Positions 1 through 7,239 of a stretch of 64,000 nucleotides of DNA are shown in pieces. The stretch comes from Paracoccaceae bacterium. GTDB taxonomy: Bacteria; Pseudomonadota; Alphaproteobacteria; Rhodobacterales; Rhodobacteraceae. The notes beneath the pieces were generated by a model that saw nothing but the letters and a program-made list of their open reading frames with translations, had not been told where the DNA came from and made no database searches. The stretch is from the NCBI GenBank assembly GCA_020446815.1, contig JAGRDY010000026.1, positions 248,001 through 312,000 of the forward strand. The letters are read 5' to 3'. A program made the position numbers and the translations under genes. Every line of letters begins with the position of its first letter. Within the stretch, counting starts at the first letter, position 1.

Positions 1-67
1 GGTGGCGCGGCGGCTTTACGACCGCATCGGGGTCAAGACACCCTTCATCGAATACAACCGGGCCTGA
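1..67 (+). CDS. C-terminal fragment of a probable GNAT-family acetyltransferase
   Basis: The frame is open from the left edge and stops with TGA at 65-67, giving 21 visible residues ending LYDRIGVKTPFIEYNRA. An Arg-rich stretch followed by LYDRIGV and a final FIEY resembles the last strand of GNAT N-acetyltransferases, where the A-x-x-LY-x-x-x-G motif is common. Only the tail is present, so the family call rests on that short resemblance. The next gene begins 3 nt after the stop, which suggests one transcript. Confidence 0.45.
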   Translation, partial: VARRLYDRIGVKTPFIEYNRA

Positions 68-70
68 GGC

Positions 71-1450
71 ATGATCCAGCACATATATCGTTGGGCGCTT
101 TTGGGCCTTTGTCTGGGGCTTTCGGCCTGCATGGCCCCGCCACACCCCGAAGCCGCGCGCGCCTCGGCGGCCGATTTTTCACTGCCGCCGGCGCGCAGCT
201 TCGGCGCAATGAAGGTCACGCCGCCGCAAAGATCCAACGCCGAAATGGCGCGGGATTTTCTCGACCTGTCGTTTCGCCTTGAAAACGGCCGCGAAATCGG
301 CGTTTTCAGCCGGTTCGACGAACCGGTAACGGTGCGCCTGGCCGGGGCCATCCCGCCCAGCGCGCACGATGATCTTTCGCGGCTGCTGGCGCGCCTTCAC
401 AACGAAGCCGGCATTGACATCACCGAAGTGGCCGCAGGGGCTGCCGCCATCACCATCGAATTCCTGCCGCGCCAGAAAATGCAGCGGTATGTGCCGCGCG
501 CGGCGTGTTTCGTGGTGCCGCGGATAAGCTCGTGGCGCGACTATCGCACGGCGCGGCGCACGGACCTTGACTGGACCACATTGGCGCGTCGTGACCGCGC
601 GGCGATTTTCGTGCCCAGCGATACCTCGCCCCAGGAAATCCGCGATTGCCTGCACGAGGAACTGGCGCAGGCGCTCGGGCCCTTGAACGATCTCTACCGG
701 TTGCCGGATTCGGTGTTCAACGACGACAATATCCATGCCGTCCTGACCGGTTTCGACATGCTGATGCTGCGCGTCACCTATGCGCCGGAACTGGCCAGCG
801 GGATGACCCGCGATGCGGTTGCCGGGCGGCTTCCGGCAATTCTGGACCGGCTCAACCCCCGCGGGCGCGGCGCCGGTGCCGCGCCGCTGGCCGATCCGAC
901 GCCGCGCGCGTTTTCGACGGCCATCGACACCGCCCTGGGCCCCGGCGCGGCTCCGGCCAGGCGCCGGGCGGCGGCCCGAACCGCGGTCGAAATCTGTGTT
1001 GTGCAGGGCTGGCATGACGCAAGGGCGGGATTTGCCTGGATGGCGGTCGGGCGGCTGGCGCTCGGCCATTCGCCGGATGTCGCGCGCCTGGCTTTCACCC
1101 GCGCGGCGGAGATATTTCACAATAATCCCTACCTCGCGCTTCATGCCGCCAACGCAGACATGCAGCTTGCCGCTTTCGCGCTGGTTGACGGCAATGCCGA
1201 CGAGGCTCTGCGACTGACCAATGCCGCGATGCCGGTGGTGCTTGCCGCTCAAAACGCTTCGCTTCTGGCCAGTCTGATGATGATCAAGGCAGAGGCGCTG
1301 GACATGAGCGGGCGCGCATCGGAGGCGCGCCAGGTAAGGCTCGACAGTCTGGGTTGGGCGCGATATGGCTTCGGCTCTGACGCGGAGGCGCGCAAACGCT
1401 TGATGGGCCTCACATCACTGGTGTCAGCGCAAGGAACGACGCATCCATGA
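71..1450 (+). CDS. DUF2927 family lipoprotein
   Basis: 459 residues. The N-terminus is a lipoprotein signal with a hydrophobic stretch and lipobox LSAC (Cys about 20), so the mature protein is probably lipid-anchored in the cell envelope. Residues about 50-250 match the DUF2927 pattern, including a C-L-HEELAQALG-x-x-N segment near residue 195 that looks like a degenerate metallopeptidase HExx motif. The C-terminal 170 residues are Ala-rich and helical, possibly TPR-like. The family is common in Rhodobacteraceae and its function is unknown. The stop overlaps the start of the next small gene (ATGA), so they are translationally coupled. Confidence 0.75.
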   Translation: MIQHIYRWALLGLCLGLSACMAPPHPEAARASAADFSLPPARSFGAMKVTPPQRSNAEMARDFLDLSFRLENGREIGVFSRFDEPVTVRLAGAIPPSAHDDLSRLLARLHNEAGIDITEVAAGAAAITIEFLPRQKMQRYVPRAACFVVPRISSWRDYRTARRTDLDWTTLARRDRAAIFVPSDTSPQEIRDCLHEELAQALGPLNDLYRLPDSVFNDDNIHAVLTGFDMLMLRVTYAPELASGMTRDAVAGRLPAILDRLNPRGRGAGAAPLADPTPRAFSTAIDTALGPGAAPARRRAAARTAVEICVVQGWHDARAGFAWMAVGRLALGHSPDVARLAFTRAAEIFHNNPYLALHAANADMQLAAFALVDGNADEALRLTNAAMPVVLAAQNASLLASLMMIKAEALDMSGRASEARQVRLDSLGWARYGFGSDAEARKRLMGLTSLVSAQGTTHP

Positions 1451-1611
1451 TCATCATCGCCGCATTCCTGCTGGGCGCGACAGTCGGCTGGGTTCGCGCC
1501 GCGCGCCGTAATGGCAACCGGCTGGACAAGTTGCAATATGCCGCCGGTCACGCGATTTTCTTCGCCGTTGCCGGCCTTTTCGCGACGCTCGTGATCGGCC
1601 GGTTGGCCTGA
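1447..1611 (+). CDS. Small membrane protein, 54 residues
   Basis: ATG at 1447 overlaps the preceding TGA (ATGA) and the frame ends with TGA at 1609-1611. The product has two hydrophobic segments (about residues 2-16 and 33-53) separated by a basic, hydrophilic turn (RAARRNGNRLDK), so a two-helix inner-membrane hairpin with a basic loop is likely. It sits 4 nt before the GTG of the VWA gene. I recall small proteins of this kind in Rhodobacteraceae carrying unreliable labels such as apolipoprotein acyltransferase; nothing in the sequence supports such an enzyme. Function unknown. Confidence 0.7.
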   Translation: MIIIAAFLLGATVGWVRAARRNGNRLDKLQYAAGHAIFFAVAGLFATLVIGRLA

Positions 1612-1615
1612 GCCC

Positions 1616-2794
1616 GTGTTCCTGTCCTTCTATGAAGCGCTGCGCAAGGTCGGGGTTCCGGTTTCCTTGCGTGAATATCTGGGCTTTCTGGAAGGCGTGG
1701 CGGCGGGTCTGGTGACTTATGACATCGACGGTTTCTATTACCTCGCGCGCACCGCAATGGTGAAGGACGAACGCCATCTCGACCGGTTCGACCGGGCCTT
1801 TGCCGAGGCGTTCAAGGGCCTTGAGGCAATTACCGCCGATCAGGTTCTGGACGCGATCGAACTGCCCGGCGACTGGCTCAAAAAACTGGCGGAAAAGACG
1901 CTGAGCCCCGAAGAAATGGCCAGCATTCAGGCCATGGGCGGCTTCGACAAGCTGATGGACGCGCTCAAAAAGCGGCTTGAGGAACAAAAGCAGCGCCATC
2001 AGGGCGGATCGAAATGGATCGGCACCGCAGGAACATCGCCCTTTGGCGCCTATGGCTACAACCCCGAAGGCGTTCGCATGGGTCAGATTGAAAGCCGCCA
2101 CAAAAAGGCGGTCAAGGTCTGGGACAAGCGGGAATTCCGCAATCTCGATGATTCAGTCGAACTGGGCACCCGAAACATCAAGGTTGCGCTGAAACGCCTG
2201 CGCCGCTGGGCGCGCACCGGTGCGGACGACGAACTGGACCTGCCCGGCACCATCCGCGCCACCGCCGAACAGGGTTATCTGGACGTGATCACCCGGCCCG
2301 AGCGGCACAACGCGGTCAAGGTGTTGCTGTTTCTAGATGTCGGCGGGTCGATGGACCCTTTCGTCAGGGTCGTCGAGGAATTGTTCAGCGCCGCGCGAAG
2401 CGAATTCAAGCATCTCGAGTATCACTATTTCCATAACTGTCTTTACGAAGGTGTCTGGCGCGACAATCACCGCCGCTGGGACCGGCAAATTCCCACATGG
2501 GAGGTGCTGCGCACTTACGGTGCCGACTATAAATGCATTTTCGTCGGCGATGCCGCGATGTCACCCTATGAAATCGTTCATCCCGGTGGGGCCAATGAAC
2601 ACTGGAATGCCGAACCGGGAATGACCTGGCTCGCGCGCGCGCGCGAACATTGGTCGCATAATGTCTGGCTCAACCCGCTGCCCGAACCGCAATGGCACTT
2701 CACGCAGTCGGTCGGCATGATCCGCGATCTGTTCGAAGGGGCGATGTTCCCGCTGACCCTTGAGGGCATCGGGCGGGCGATGAAGGCGCTTTGA
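1616..2794 (+). CDS. VWA domain protein, CoxE-like
   Basis: 392 residues from a GTG start at 1616, 4 nt after the upstream stop. The C-terminal half carries a von Willebrand A fold with the MIDAS-like motif LFLDVGGSMDPF near residue 240; the usual DxSxS is DxGGS here, as is common in CoxE-like VWA proteins. The N-terminal half is the helical region typical of COG3552/COG3825 proteins. Family members usually act with a MoxR-type AAA+ ATPase as a chaperone pair for metal-cofactor insertion or complex assembly. No MoxR gene lies in the visible part of this cluster; it could be to the left of the window. Confidence 0.8.
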   Translation: MFLSFYEALRKVGVPVSLREYLGFLEGVAAGLVTYDIDGFYYLARTAMVKDERHLDRFDRAFAEAFKGLEAITADQVLDAIELPGDWLKKLAEKTLSPEEMASIQAMGGFDKLMDALKKRLEEQKQRHQGGSKWIGTAGTSPFGAYGYNPEGVRMGQIESRHKKAVKVWDKREFRNLDDSVELGTRNIKVALKRLRRWARTGADDELDLPGTIRATAEQGYLDVITRPERHNAVKVLLFLDVGGSMDPFVRVVEELFSAARSEFKHLEYHYFHNCLYEGVWRDNHRRWDRQIPTWEVLRTYGADYKCIFVGDAAMSPYEIVHPGGANEHWNAEPGMTWLARAREHWSHNVWLNPLPEPQWHFTQSVGMIRDLFEGAMFPLTLEGIGRAMKAL

Positions 2795-2902
2795 CGCGTT
2801 TCGGATTTACACCGATTCATCCGGTATCGCTTTGCGCATGGGAACGACGCCAGCGGCCGCGAAAAGCGTTGCAAGGCCGAGCCGAAAGGCAATAGCCCAT
2901 GG

Positions 2903-2930
2903 TTGTCATTTCAGCATGCGATCCTAGATT
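2903..2930 (+). promoter_or_regulatory. Sigma70-like promoter of the M48 protease gene
   Basis: TTGTCA at 2903-2908 and TAGATT at 2925-2930 are separated by 16 nt. The predicted transcription start falls at about 2936-2938, practically on the ATG at 2937, and no good Shine-Dalgarno sequence precedes that ATG. The message may therefore be leaderless. Confidence 0.5.
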
Positions 2931-2936
2931 GACGGC

Positions 2937-3635
2937 ATGTTGAAACTGCTCCCGATTCTGATGGCGCTCGGTTACGGGCTGATCATGTGGCAGTTTTCAG
3001 CCTGGCGCACCAGACGGGAACTGGACGAAAGATCGACCCCCCTGGCCGATCCGGCACTGCTGGCCGTCACCGGACGGCTGGCCGGGGCGCTGGGGCTGCC
3101 ACGGGTGCCGGTTCACATTTATGAAACCGATGTGGTCAACGGGTTGGCCGCCCCCGACGGGAGGATATTCCTGACACGGGGATTTTACGCGAAATTTCGT
3201 GAAGGGGCCGTAACCGCGGATGAAATGGCCAGCGTCATCGCCCATGAACTGGGGCATGTGGCATTGGGCCATTCGCGGCGGCGGATGATCGATTTTTCCG
3301 GGCAGAATGCGATCCGCGTGGTACTGGCGACAGTTCTGGGGCGGTTCTTGCCGGGCATAGGCCCTTATGTCGCCGGGTTCCTGACCTCGCTGCTGGCCGC
3401 ACGATTGAGCCGGCAGGATGAATTTGAGGCTGACGAATGGGCCTCGGCATTGCTGATCAAGGCCGGAATCGGAACCGGGCCGCAAAAGTCATTGTTCGCG
3501 AAACTGGCGGGCCTGACCGCGCTGAAGGGAAAGGCGCCCCCCGCCTGGCTCATGAGCCATCCGAAAACCGAGGCGCGAGTCCGGGCGATCGAAGTCAATG
3601 AAACGAAATGGCGGGCAAGATCCGAACCGACATGA
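2937..3635 (+). CDS. M48 family zinc metalloprotease
   Basis: 232 residues. The zinc site is plain: HELGH near residues 103-107, followed by ALGHSRRR, and a third-ligand segment EFEADEWA near residue 162. One hydrophobic segment at residues 1-16 could be a membrane anchor or uncleaved signal, and a second near residues 130-155 is also hydrophobic. This is the short HtpX/Oma1-like type of membrane protease, generally linked to membrane-protein quality control. It is monocistronic, convergent with the FTR1 gene, and may be translated from a leaderless mRNA. Confidence 0.88.
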   Translation: MLKLLPILMALGYGLIMWQFSAWRTRRELDERSTPLADPALLAVTGRLAGALGLPRVPVHIYETDVVNGLAAPDGRIFLTRGFYAKFREGAVTADEMASVIAHELGHVALGHSRRRMIDFSGQNAIRVVLATVLGRFLPGIGPYVAGFLTSLLAARLSRQDEFEADEWASALLIKAGIGTGPQKSLFAKLAGLTALKGKAPPAWLMSHPKTEARVRAIEVNETKWRARSEPT

Positions 3636-3641
3636 ACGCGC

Positions 3642-3668
3642 CCCGCGCGGCGGATCACCCCGCGCGGG
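3642..3668. terminator. GC-rich hairpin between convergent genes
   Basis: CCCGCGCGG at 3642-3650 and CCGCGCGGG at 3660-3668 form a perfect 9-bp stem with a 9-nt loop, in the 45 nt between the stops of the M48 protease and the FTR1 permease. There is no clear T-tract, so intrinsic termination is only plausible. Its symmetry would serve both directions. Confidence 0.45.
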
Positions 3669-3680
3669 CCACAGATCCGA

Positions 3681-4532
3681 TCATCCCGCCTTTTGCGCGG
3701 CACCCCGCATCCGGTGCGTCACCAGCGACAGCGCCGACAACACGAGCGCCCAGTAGACGATCCAGCCGCCCAACGTCACCCAGTCGGGCTGGGCCCGGTA
3801 GCCGGTGAGCGAGGCAATGATGCCGCCAATGCGCCCACCATCATCCAGAAGCCCGCTGGTATCCCACAAGGGCGCGGCAAAGGGCAGCACGCCGGCGCCG
3901 ATCAGATTGCCGATACCCGTGGTGAAAAGCGCGCAGCCAAGCAGCAGCAGCATCGCCTCGGACAGCCGAAAGAACCGGCTCCAGGGCAAAAGCCGGCTGC
4001 CCAGTTGCAACGCAGCGTAGGTCAGCAACGCCGCGATCAGCCCCAGTACGATGGCGGCGGCAACGGCCAGCGTACCCGTGCCGCTGGCTCCGGCCAGCAT
4101 CCCGTAAAGGAAAACCACGGTTTCGCTGCCCTCGCGGGCGACGGCGATGCCTGCCAGCAGGAACACCGTCCACCAGCGGCTGGTGCGCGCGGCCTCGGAC
4201 AGCCCGGTTTCAAGATCGCGTTTCAATGTCCGGCCATTGCGGCGCATCCAGAGCACCATCTGCACGATCAGCGCGGCGGCGATGAAAATCATCGCGGTCA
4301 TCATGTCGTCGCGCGCGCCTGCGGGCAGCACATCGGCAAAGCCCAGAACCATCAGCGCAAAGAGAAAGGCCGTCGCGAAACCCGCCGCCACACCGCCCCA
4401 GAGATAGGCGCGGGCCTGCCGGCCTTCCCTGCCGCCCGGATCGTTGCGGCTCAGCCAGCTCGACAGGATGCCGATAACCAGAAGCGCTTCGATGCTTTCA
4501 CGCCAAATGACGAAGATGATCTGCCCGGCCAT
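3681..4532 (-). CDS. FTR1 family iron permease
   Basis: 283 residues with seven predicted hydrophobic helices. It carries both REXXE iron-translocation motifs of the FTR1/EfeU family: WRESIE at residues 10-15 and AREGSE at residues 132-137. The role is high-affinity iron uptake across the inner membrane. It is the second gene of a two-gene operon with the cupredoxin-domain protein just upstream (13-nt spacing). The usual extra partners of Rhodobacteraceae FTR1 loci (P19-like protein, polyferredoxin) are absent here. This gene faces the M48 protease gene tail to tail. Confidence 0.9.
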   Translation of the reverse strand: MAGQIIFVIWRESIEALLVIGILSSWLSRNDPGGREGRQARAYLWGGVAAGFATAFLFALMVLGFADVLPAGARDDMMTAMIFIAAALIVQMVLWMRRNGRTLKRDLETGLSEAARTSRWWTVFLLAGIAVAREGSETVVFLYGMLAGASGTGTLAVAAAIVLGLIAALLTYAALQLGSRLLPWSRFFRLSEAMLLLLGCALFTTGIGNLIGAGVLPFAAPLWDTSGLLDDGGRIGGIIASLTGYRAQPDWVTLGGWIVYWALVLSALSLVTHRMRGAAQKAG

Positions 4533-4545
4533 GCCCTTAATCCCC

Positions 4546-4908
4546 TTATTCGACGACGATCACACCGCGCGCGCTGGGTTGATCTTCGTGGAATTCCTCG
4601 ACGAATTCATAGCTTCCCGCAGGCAGGGCTGGCAAGGTCAGCTCCAGGTCGGCGCCCGGCGCCACCACCTTTTCCTGTTTCAACTGCTTGCTTTCGAACT
4701 CGGCCGCGGACGCACCCGAATTGCGCAGCACGAGGGTGGTTTCCTGCCCGGCGGCCAGGTTGACCGTTTGCGGGGTGATGACACCGTCGTTGAACTCGAT
4801 CACCACCGGATCGGCGGCGTTGGCGGCAGCGGCGATCCCGATACTGCCGGTCAGGCAGAGTGCCGCCATCAGCGAGGCGCGACAAAGGATGTTCGAAGAA
4901 TGTGGCAT
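4546..4908 (-). CDS. Periplasmic cupredoxin-domain protein, EfeO-like partner of FTR1
   Basis: 120 residues from ATG at 4908, chosen because AGGAG lies 8 nt upstream; a longer in-frame reading to 4959 has no such site. A signal peptide runs to about ANAADP, followed by a single beta-sandwich of roughly 95 residues like the N-terminal domain of EfeO. The type-1 copper ligands of true cupredoxins are missing: there is no Cys and only one His (FHEDQP), with several acidic residues instead. It probably binds and hands ferric or ferrous iron to the permease encoded next. Confidence 0.82.
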   Translation of the reverse strand: MPHSSNILCRASLMAALCLTGSIGIAAAANAADPVVIEFNDGVITPQTVNLAAGQETTLVLRNSGASAAEFESKQLKQEKVVAPGADLELTLPALPAGSYEFVEEFHEDQPSARGVIVVE

Positions 4909-4945
4909 AGTTAGGCTCCTGAATGTGGACACGCGACTTTCGCCT

Positions 4946-4984
4946 GCTGGGAGATTCATTAGCCTAGCGTTTTACTCGGGTAAA
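4946..4984 (-). promoter_or_regulatory. Promoter and candidate operator of the cupredoxin-FTR1 operon
   Basis: Read on the minus strand, TTTACC and TAATGA are spaced by 17 nt and end about 40 nt before the ATG at 4908. The -35 lies inside the inverted repeat TTTAC-N4-GTAAA (4971-4984 on the plus strand). The surroundings are strikingly AT-rich for this genome. An iron-responsive repressor site is a reasonable guess from the gene content, but I cannot assign the regulator. Confidence 0.45.
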
Positions 4985-5008
4985 GATGTTTCTGATTAAA
5001 AAAGTAAA

Positions 5009-5575
5009 TTAATCGGCACCGGTCATAGGCCCGCTGCCGGCCAGCGCCTTGCCCAGCCGCGGCAGGCGCGCGCGCCTGAGCAACGCACGCACGGGCCAGG
5101 GCCGCCCTGACAGGCGTTCCGCCTCGGCGCGCACGGTGTTTACCACGGCGCTTACCCGGTCCGGTCTGTCCGACCATAGCTGCCAGAGAAAACCGTCGGG
5201 GTCGCGCCGCTCGATCCCCTCCTCTGCAAGGATTCGGCGGGGAAAATCGCTGGCGTTGAAGGTGAGGATCGCGTCGGCATGACCGGCAACCGCGGCAGCC
5301 AGGACGTGGATGTCATTTTCATCCGGCAGATGCAGGCGCGCCGCCAGCCCCGGATGAGGCAAAACAGCCGCATCGGGCCAATCTGCGCGCAGGCGCGCAA
5401 TGTCGCCGCGCGCCAGCATTTCCGCCTCGGGGCCGAGTTTGCGGGTGGCGCGGGCCCATTCCTCGAGAATGCGCTCCGACCAGAGCGGGGCATAAAGCCC
5501 CGCCCCCGCCACGCCGATCAGAATTTCCCGCAGGATCGTTGGGTAAAGCACACAGGCATCGAGCAGGACTTTCAT
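5009..5575 (-). CDS. PIN-domain protein (RSP_2648-like family)
   Basis: 188 residues from ATG at 5575, which overlaps the stop of the upstream methyltransferase gene (TGATG). The N-terminus KVLLDACVLYP contains the first acidic residue of the PIN nuclease site, and DENDIHVLAAAVAGHADAILTFNASDF supplies the further acidic positions of the fold. PIN domains are Mg-dependent RNases, many of them VapC toxins. No antitoxin gene accompanies this one and it is coupled to an rRNA methyltransferase, so a housekeeping RNA role is at least as likely as a toxin. Confidence 0.75.
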   Translation of the reverse strand: MKVLLDACVLYPTILREILIGVAGAGLYAPLWSERILEEWARATRKLGPEAEMLARGDIARLRADWPDAAVLPHPGLAARLHLPDENDIHVLAAAVAGHADAILTFNASDFPRRILAEEGIERRDPDGFLWQLWSDRPDRVSAVVNTVRAEAERLSGRPWPVRALLRRARLPRLGKALAGSGPMTGAD

Positions 5576-6774
5576 CAATCCAGCCGGAAAAAGATCGCCT
5601 TGAGATAGCCCGATTCAGCCAGTTGCGGCAGTTGCGGATGATCGGGGCCGGCGAAACCGGTATGGAGAAGCTGGGCGCGCCGCCCGGCCCGGCCGATGCC
5701 GCGCACCGACGCATTGCGAAAGGCCATGAGGTCGGCCGCGTGCGAGCAGGAACAAAGCCCCAGATAGCCGCCAGGCGCCACCAGATCGGCGGCCAGCCGT
5801 GCCACGCGTTCATAGGCGCGCAATCCCGCCGCCAGGCTGGGTTTCGAAGGCGCGAAGGCGGGCGGATCGCAAACGACGAGATCAAAGGCCTGCGCCTCAT
5901 CCGCCAGTGATTCCATCACCGCAAAGGCGTCGCCGCGCCGGGTGGCAAGGCGGTCCGCGAACCCGCTGGCGGCGGCCCCCTTTTCGGCCAGCGCCAGTGC
6001 CGGAGAAGATCCGTCGACCGCCAGCGCCGAAATCGCCCCCCCGGCCAGACAGGCCAGCGAAAAGCCCCCGACATGGCAAAACACATCGAGCACCCGCGCA
6101 CCCCGGGCCAGCGTCCGGGCAAAGGCGTGGTTGGGCCGCTGATCCAGGAAGATGCCGGTTTTCTGGCCACCCAGAACATCGGCCATATAGGTGGCCCCGT
6201 TCATCTGCACTGCCACCGGGCCGGCTACCTCACCTGACAGGATTACGGTTTCTTCGCCTAGCCCTTCAAGCGCCCGCGCCCGCCCCGATCCGTTCTTGAC
6301 GATGGTCGTCACGCCGGTGACGTCGCGCAAGGCCGCGGCCAGATCGGCGATCATGATTTCGGACCAGGCGGCGTTGGGCTGGATCACCGCCACATCGCCG
6401 AAGCGGTCAATGACCACACCGGGCAGGCCGTCCGCCTCGGCATGGACCAGCCGGTAACAGGGGTTCTCATAAAGCCGTGCGCGCAAATCGAGCGCGCGGC
6501 CGATGCGCAGGGCGATCCAGCCGCGGTCGATCACGGCACAGGCGTCGCGGTCGAGTATCCTGGCGATGATCCGGGATTTCGGGTTGACAGTAACGATACC
6601 CATGGCCTGCCGGTCGCTGTCTTCCAGCAGGGCGATGGCGCCAGAGGCCAGGGCCCGGGTGCGCCGGTCGGTGATCAGTTCATCGGCGTAGACCCAGGGA
6701 AATCCGTGGCGGATGGCACGCGCCCCGGCCTTGGGTTTGAGGCGAACAATCGGCAGGGGCGCGGCGTCGGTCAT
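5575..6774 (-). CDS. rlmI: Class I SAM-dependent rRNA (cytosine-C5) methyltransferase, RlmI type
   Basis: 399 residues from ATG at 6774. The N-terminal PUA domain (about residues 5-85) with IRHGFPWVYADEL is followed by an RlmI-like central region and a Rossmann methyltransferase domain with LDVFCHVGGFSLACL (SAM binding, near residue 220), DPPAFAPSK (near 300) and CSCSH. The last two match the catalytic motifs of m5C23S enzymes such as RlmI. Which rRNA position is modified is not determined. The gene is co-transcribed with the PIN gene by overlap. Confidence 0.82.
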   Translation of the reverse strand: MTDAAPLPIVRLKPKAGARAIRHGFPWVYADELITDRRTRALASGAIALLEDSDRQAMGIVTVNPKSRIIARILDRDACAVIDRGWIALRIGRALDLRARLYENPCYRLVHAEADGLPGVVIDRFGDVAVIQPNAAWSEIMIADLAAALRDVTGVTTIVKNGSGRARALEGLGEETVILSGEVAGPVAVQMNGATYMADVLGGQKTGIFLDQRPNHAFARTLARGARVLDVFCHVGGFSLACLAGGAISALAVDGSSPALALAEKGAAASGFADRLATRRGDAFAVMESLADEAQAFDLVVCDPPAFAPSKPSLAAGLRAYERVARLAADLVAPGGYLGLCSCSHAADLMAFRNASVRGIGRAGRRAQLLHTGFAGPDHPQLPQLAESGYLKAIFFRLD

Positions 6775-6865
6775 CGGGCTTTCCACTCGCTCATAGCTCG
6801 CCCCCCGTCTAATCCGATCCGTCCGCTGGCGAAAGGGGGCGCGGATGGCCGCGCCGCCCTTCGGA

Positions 6866-7039
6866 TCAGTGTGCGGGCCTGTGCGGCAGATGGGCAAGCG
6901 ATACCCAGCCCTGCGCGATCGACCGGCCCAGGGCACGGGCCATACCGGCCAGTACTTCGGCACGCATCTGTTGGGCGCGGGCATGGATGGTAGTGATATC
7001 CACATCCGTCTGCACTTTGGCTCTTGTTTTCGGTTTCAT
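6866..7039 (-). CDS. Small conserved-looking protein, 57 residues
   Basis: ATG at 7039 is preceded by AGGAG at 8 nt, and the frame ends with TGA at 6866-6868. The product starts MKPKTRAKVQTDVDIT and continues as an amphipathic helix rich in Arg/Gln/Ala (RAQQMRAEVLAGMARALG), ending in a short His/Pro tail. The size and helix pattern resemble small Rhodobacteraceae proteins such as the RSP_7527 group, but I am not certain of membership. It lies about 90 nt upstream of the methyltransferase gene and is divergent from edd. Function unknown. Confidence 0.6.
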   Translation of the reverse strand: MKPKTRAKVQTDVDITTIHARAQQMRAEVLAGMARALGRSIAQGWVSLAHLPHRPAH

Positions 7040-7163
7040 GTCTGGCTCCTTGCCAATACGATGTGCCTTGCTTCATGATTTAGGCACGAAAGGCGGCGCT
7101 CACCAGTTCGCTTTGCGCAGGGCTGCCATACGCAAATGGCATGGAAGATCGGCAATGGCGATG

Positions 7164-7192
7164 TTGTTAGCGCTATCATCATATGGTATGGG
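7164..7192 (+). promoter_or_regulatory. edd promoter with a LacI-type operator
   Basis: TTGTTA at 7164-7169 and TATGGG at 7187-7192 are 17 nt apart. Over the -35 lies the near-palindrome TGTTAGCGCTATCA (7165-7178; one mismatch in 7-nt arms, CG centre). That is the signature of LacI-family regulators of gluconate and sugar-acid catabolism. It sits about 60 nt before the edd start. Confidence 0.55.
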
Positions 7193-7239
7193 AAGGCAGA
7201 GCCGAAAATGCGCGCGGCCTTCAGACGGAGAAGTCGATA

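Noticed and set aside
5009-5575. VapBC toxin-antitoxin pair
   Set aside because: No antitoxin gene precedes the PIN gene; its start overlaps a methyltransferase gene instead.
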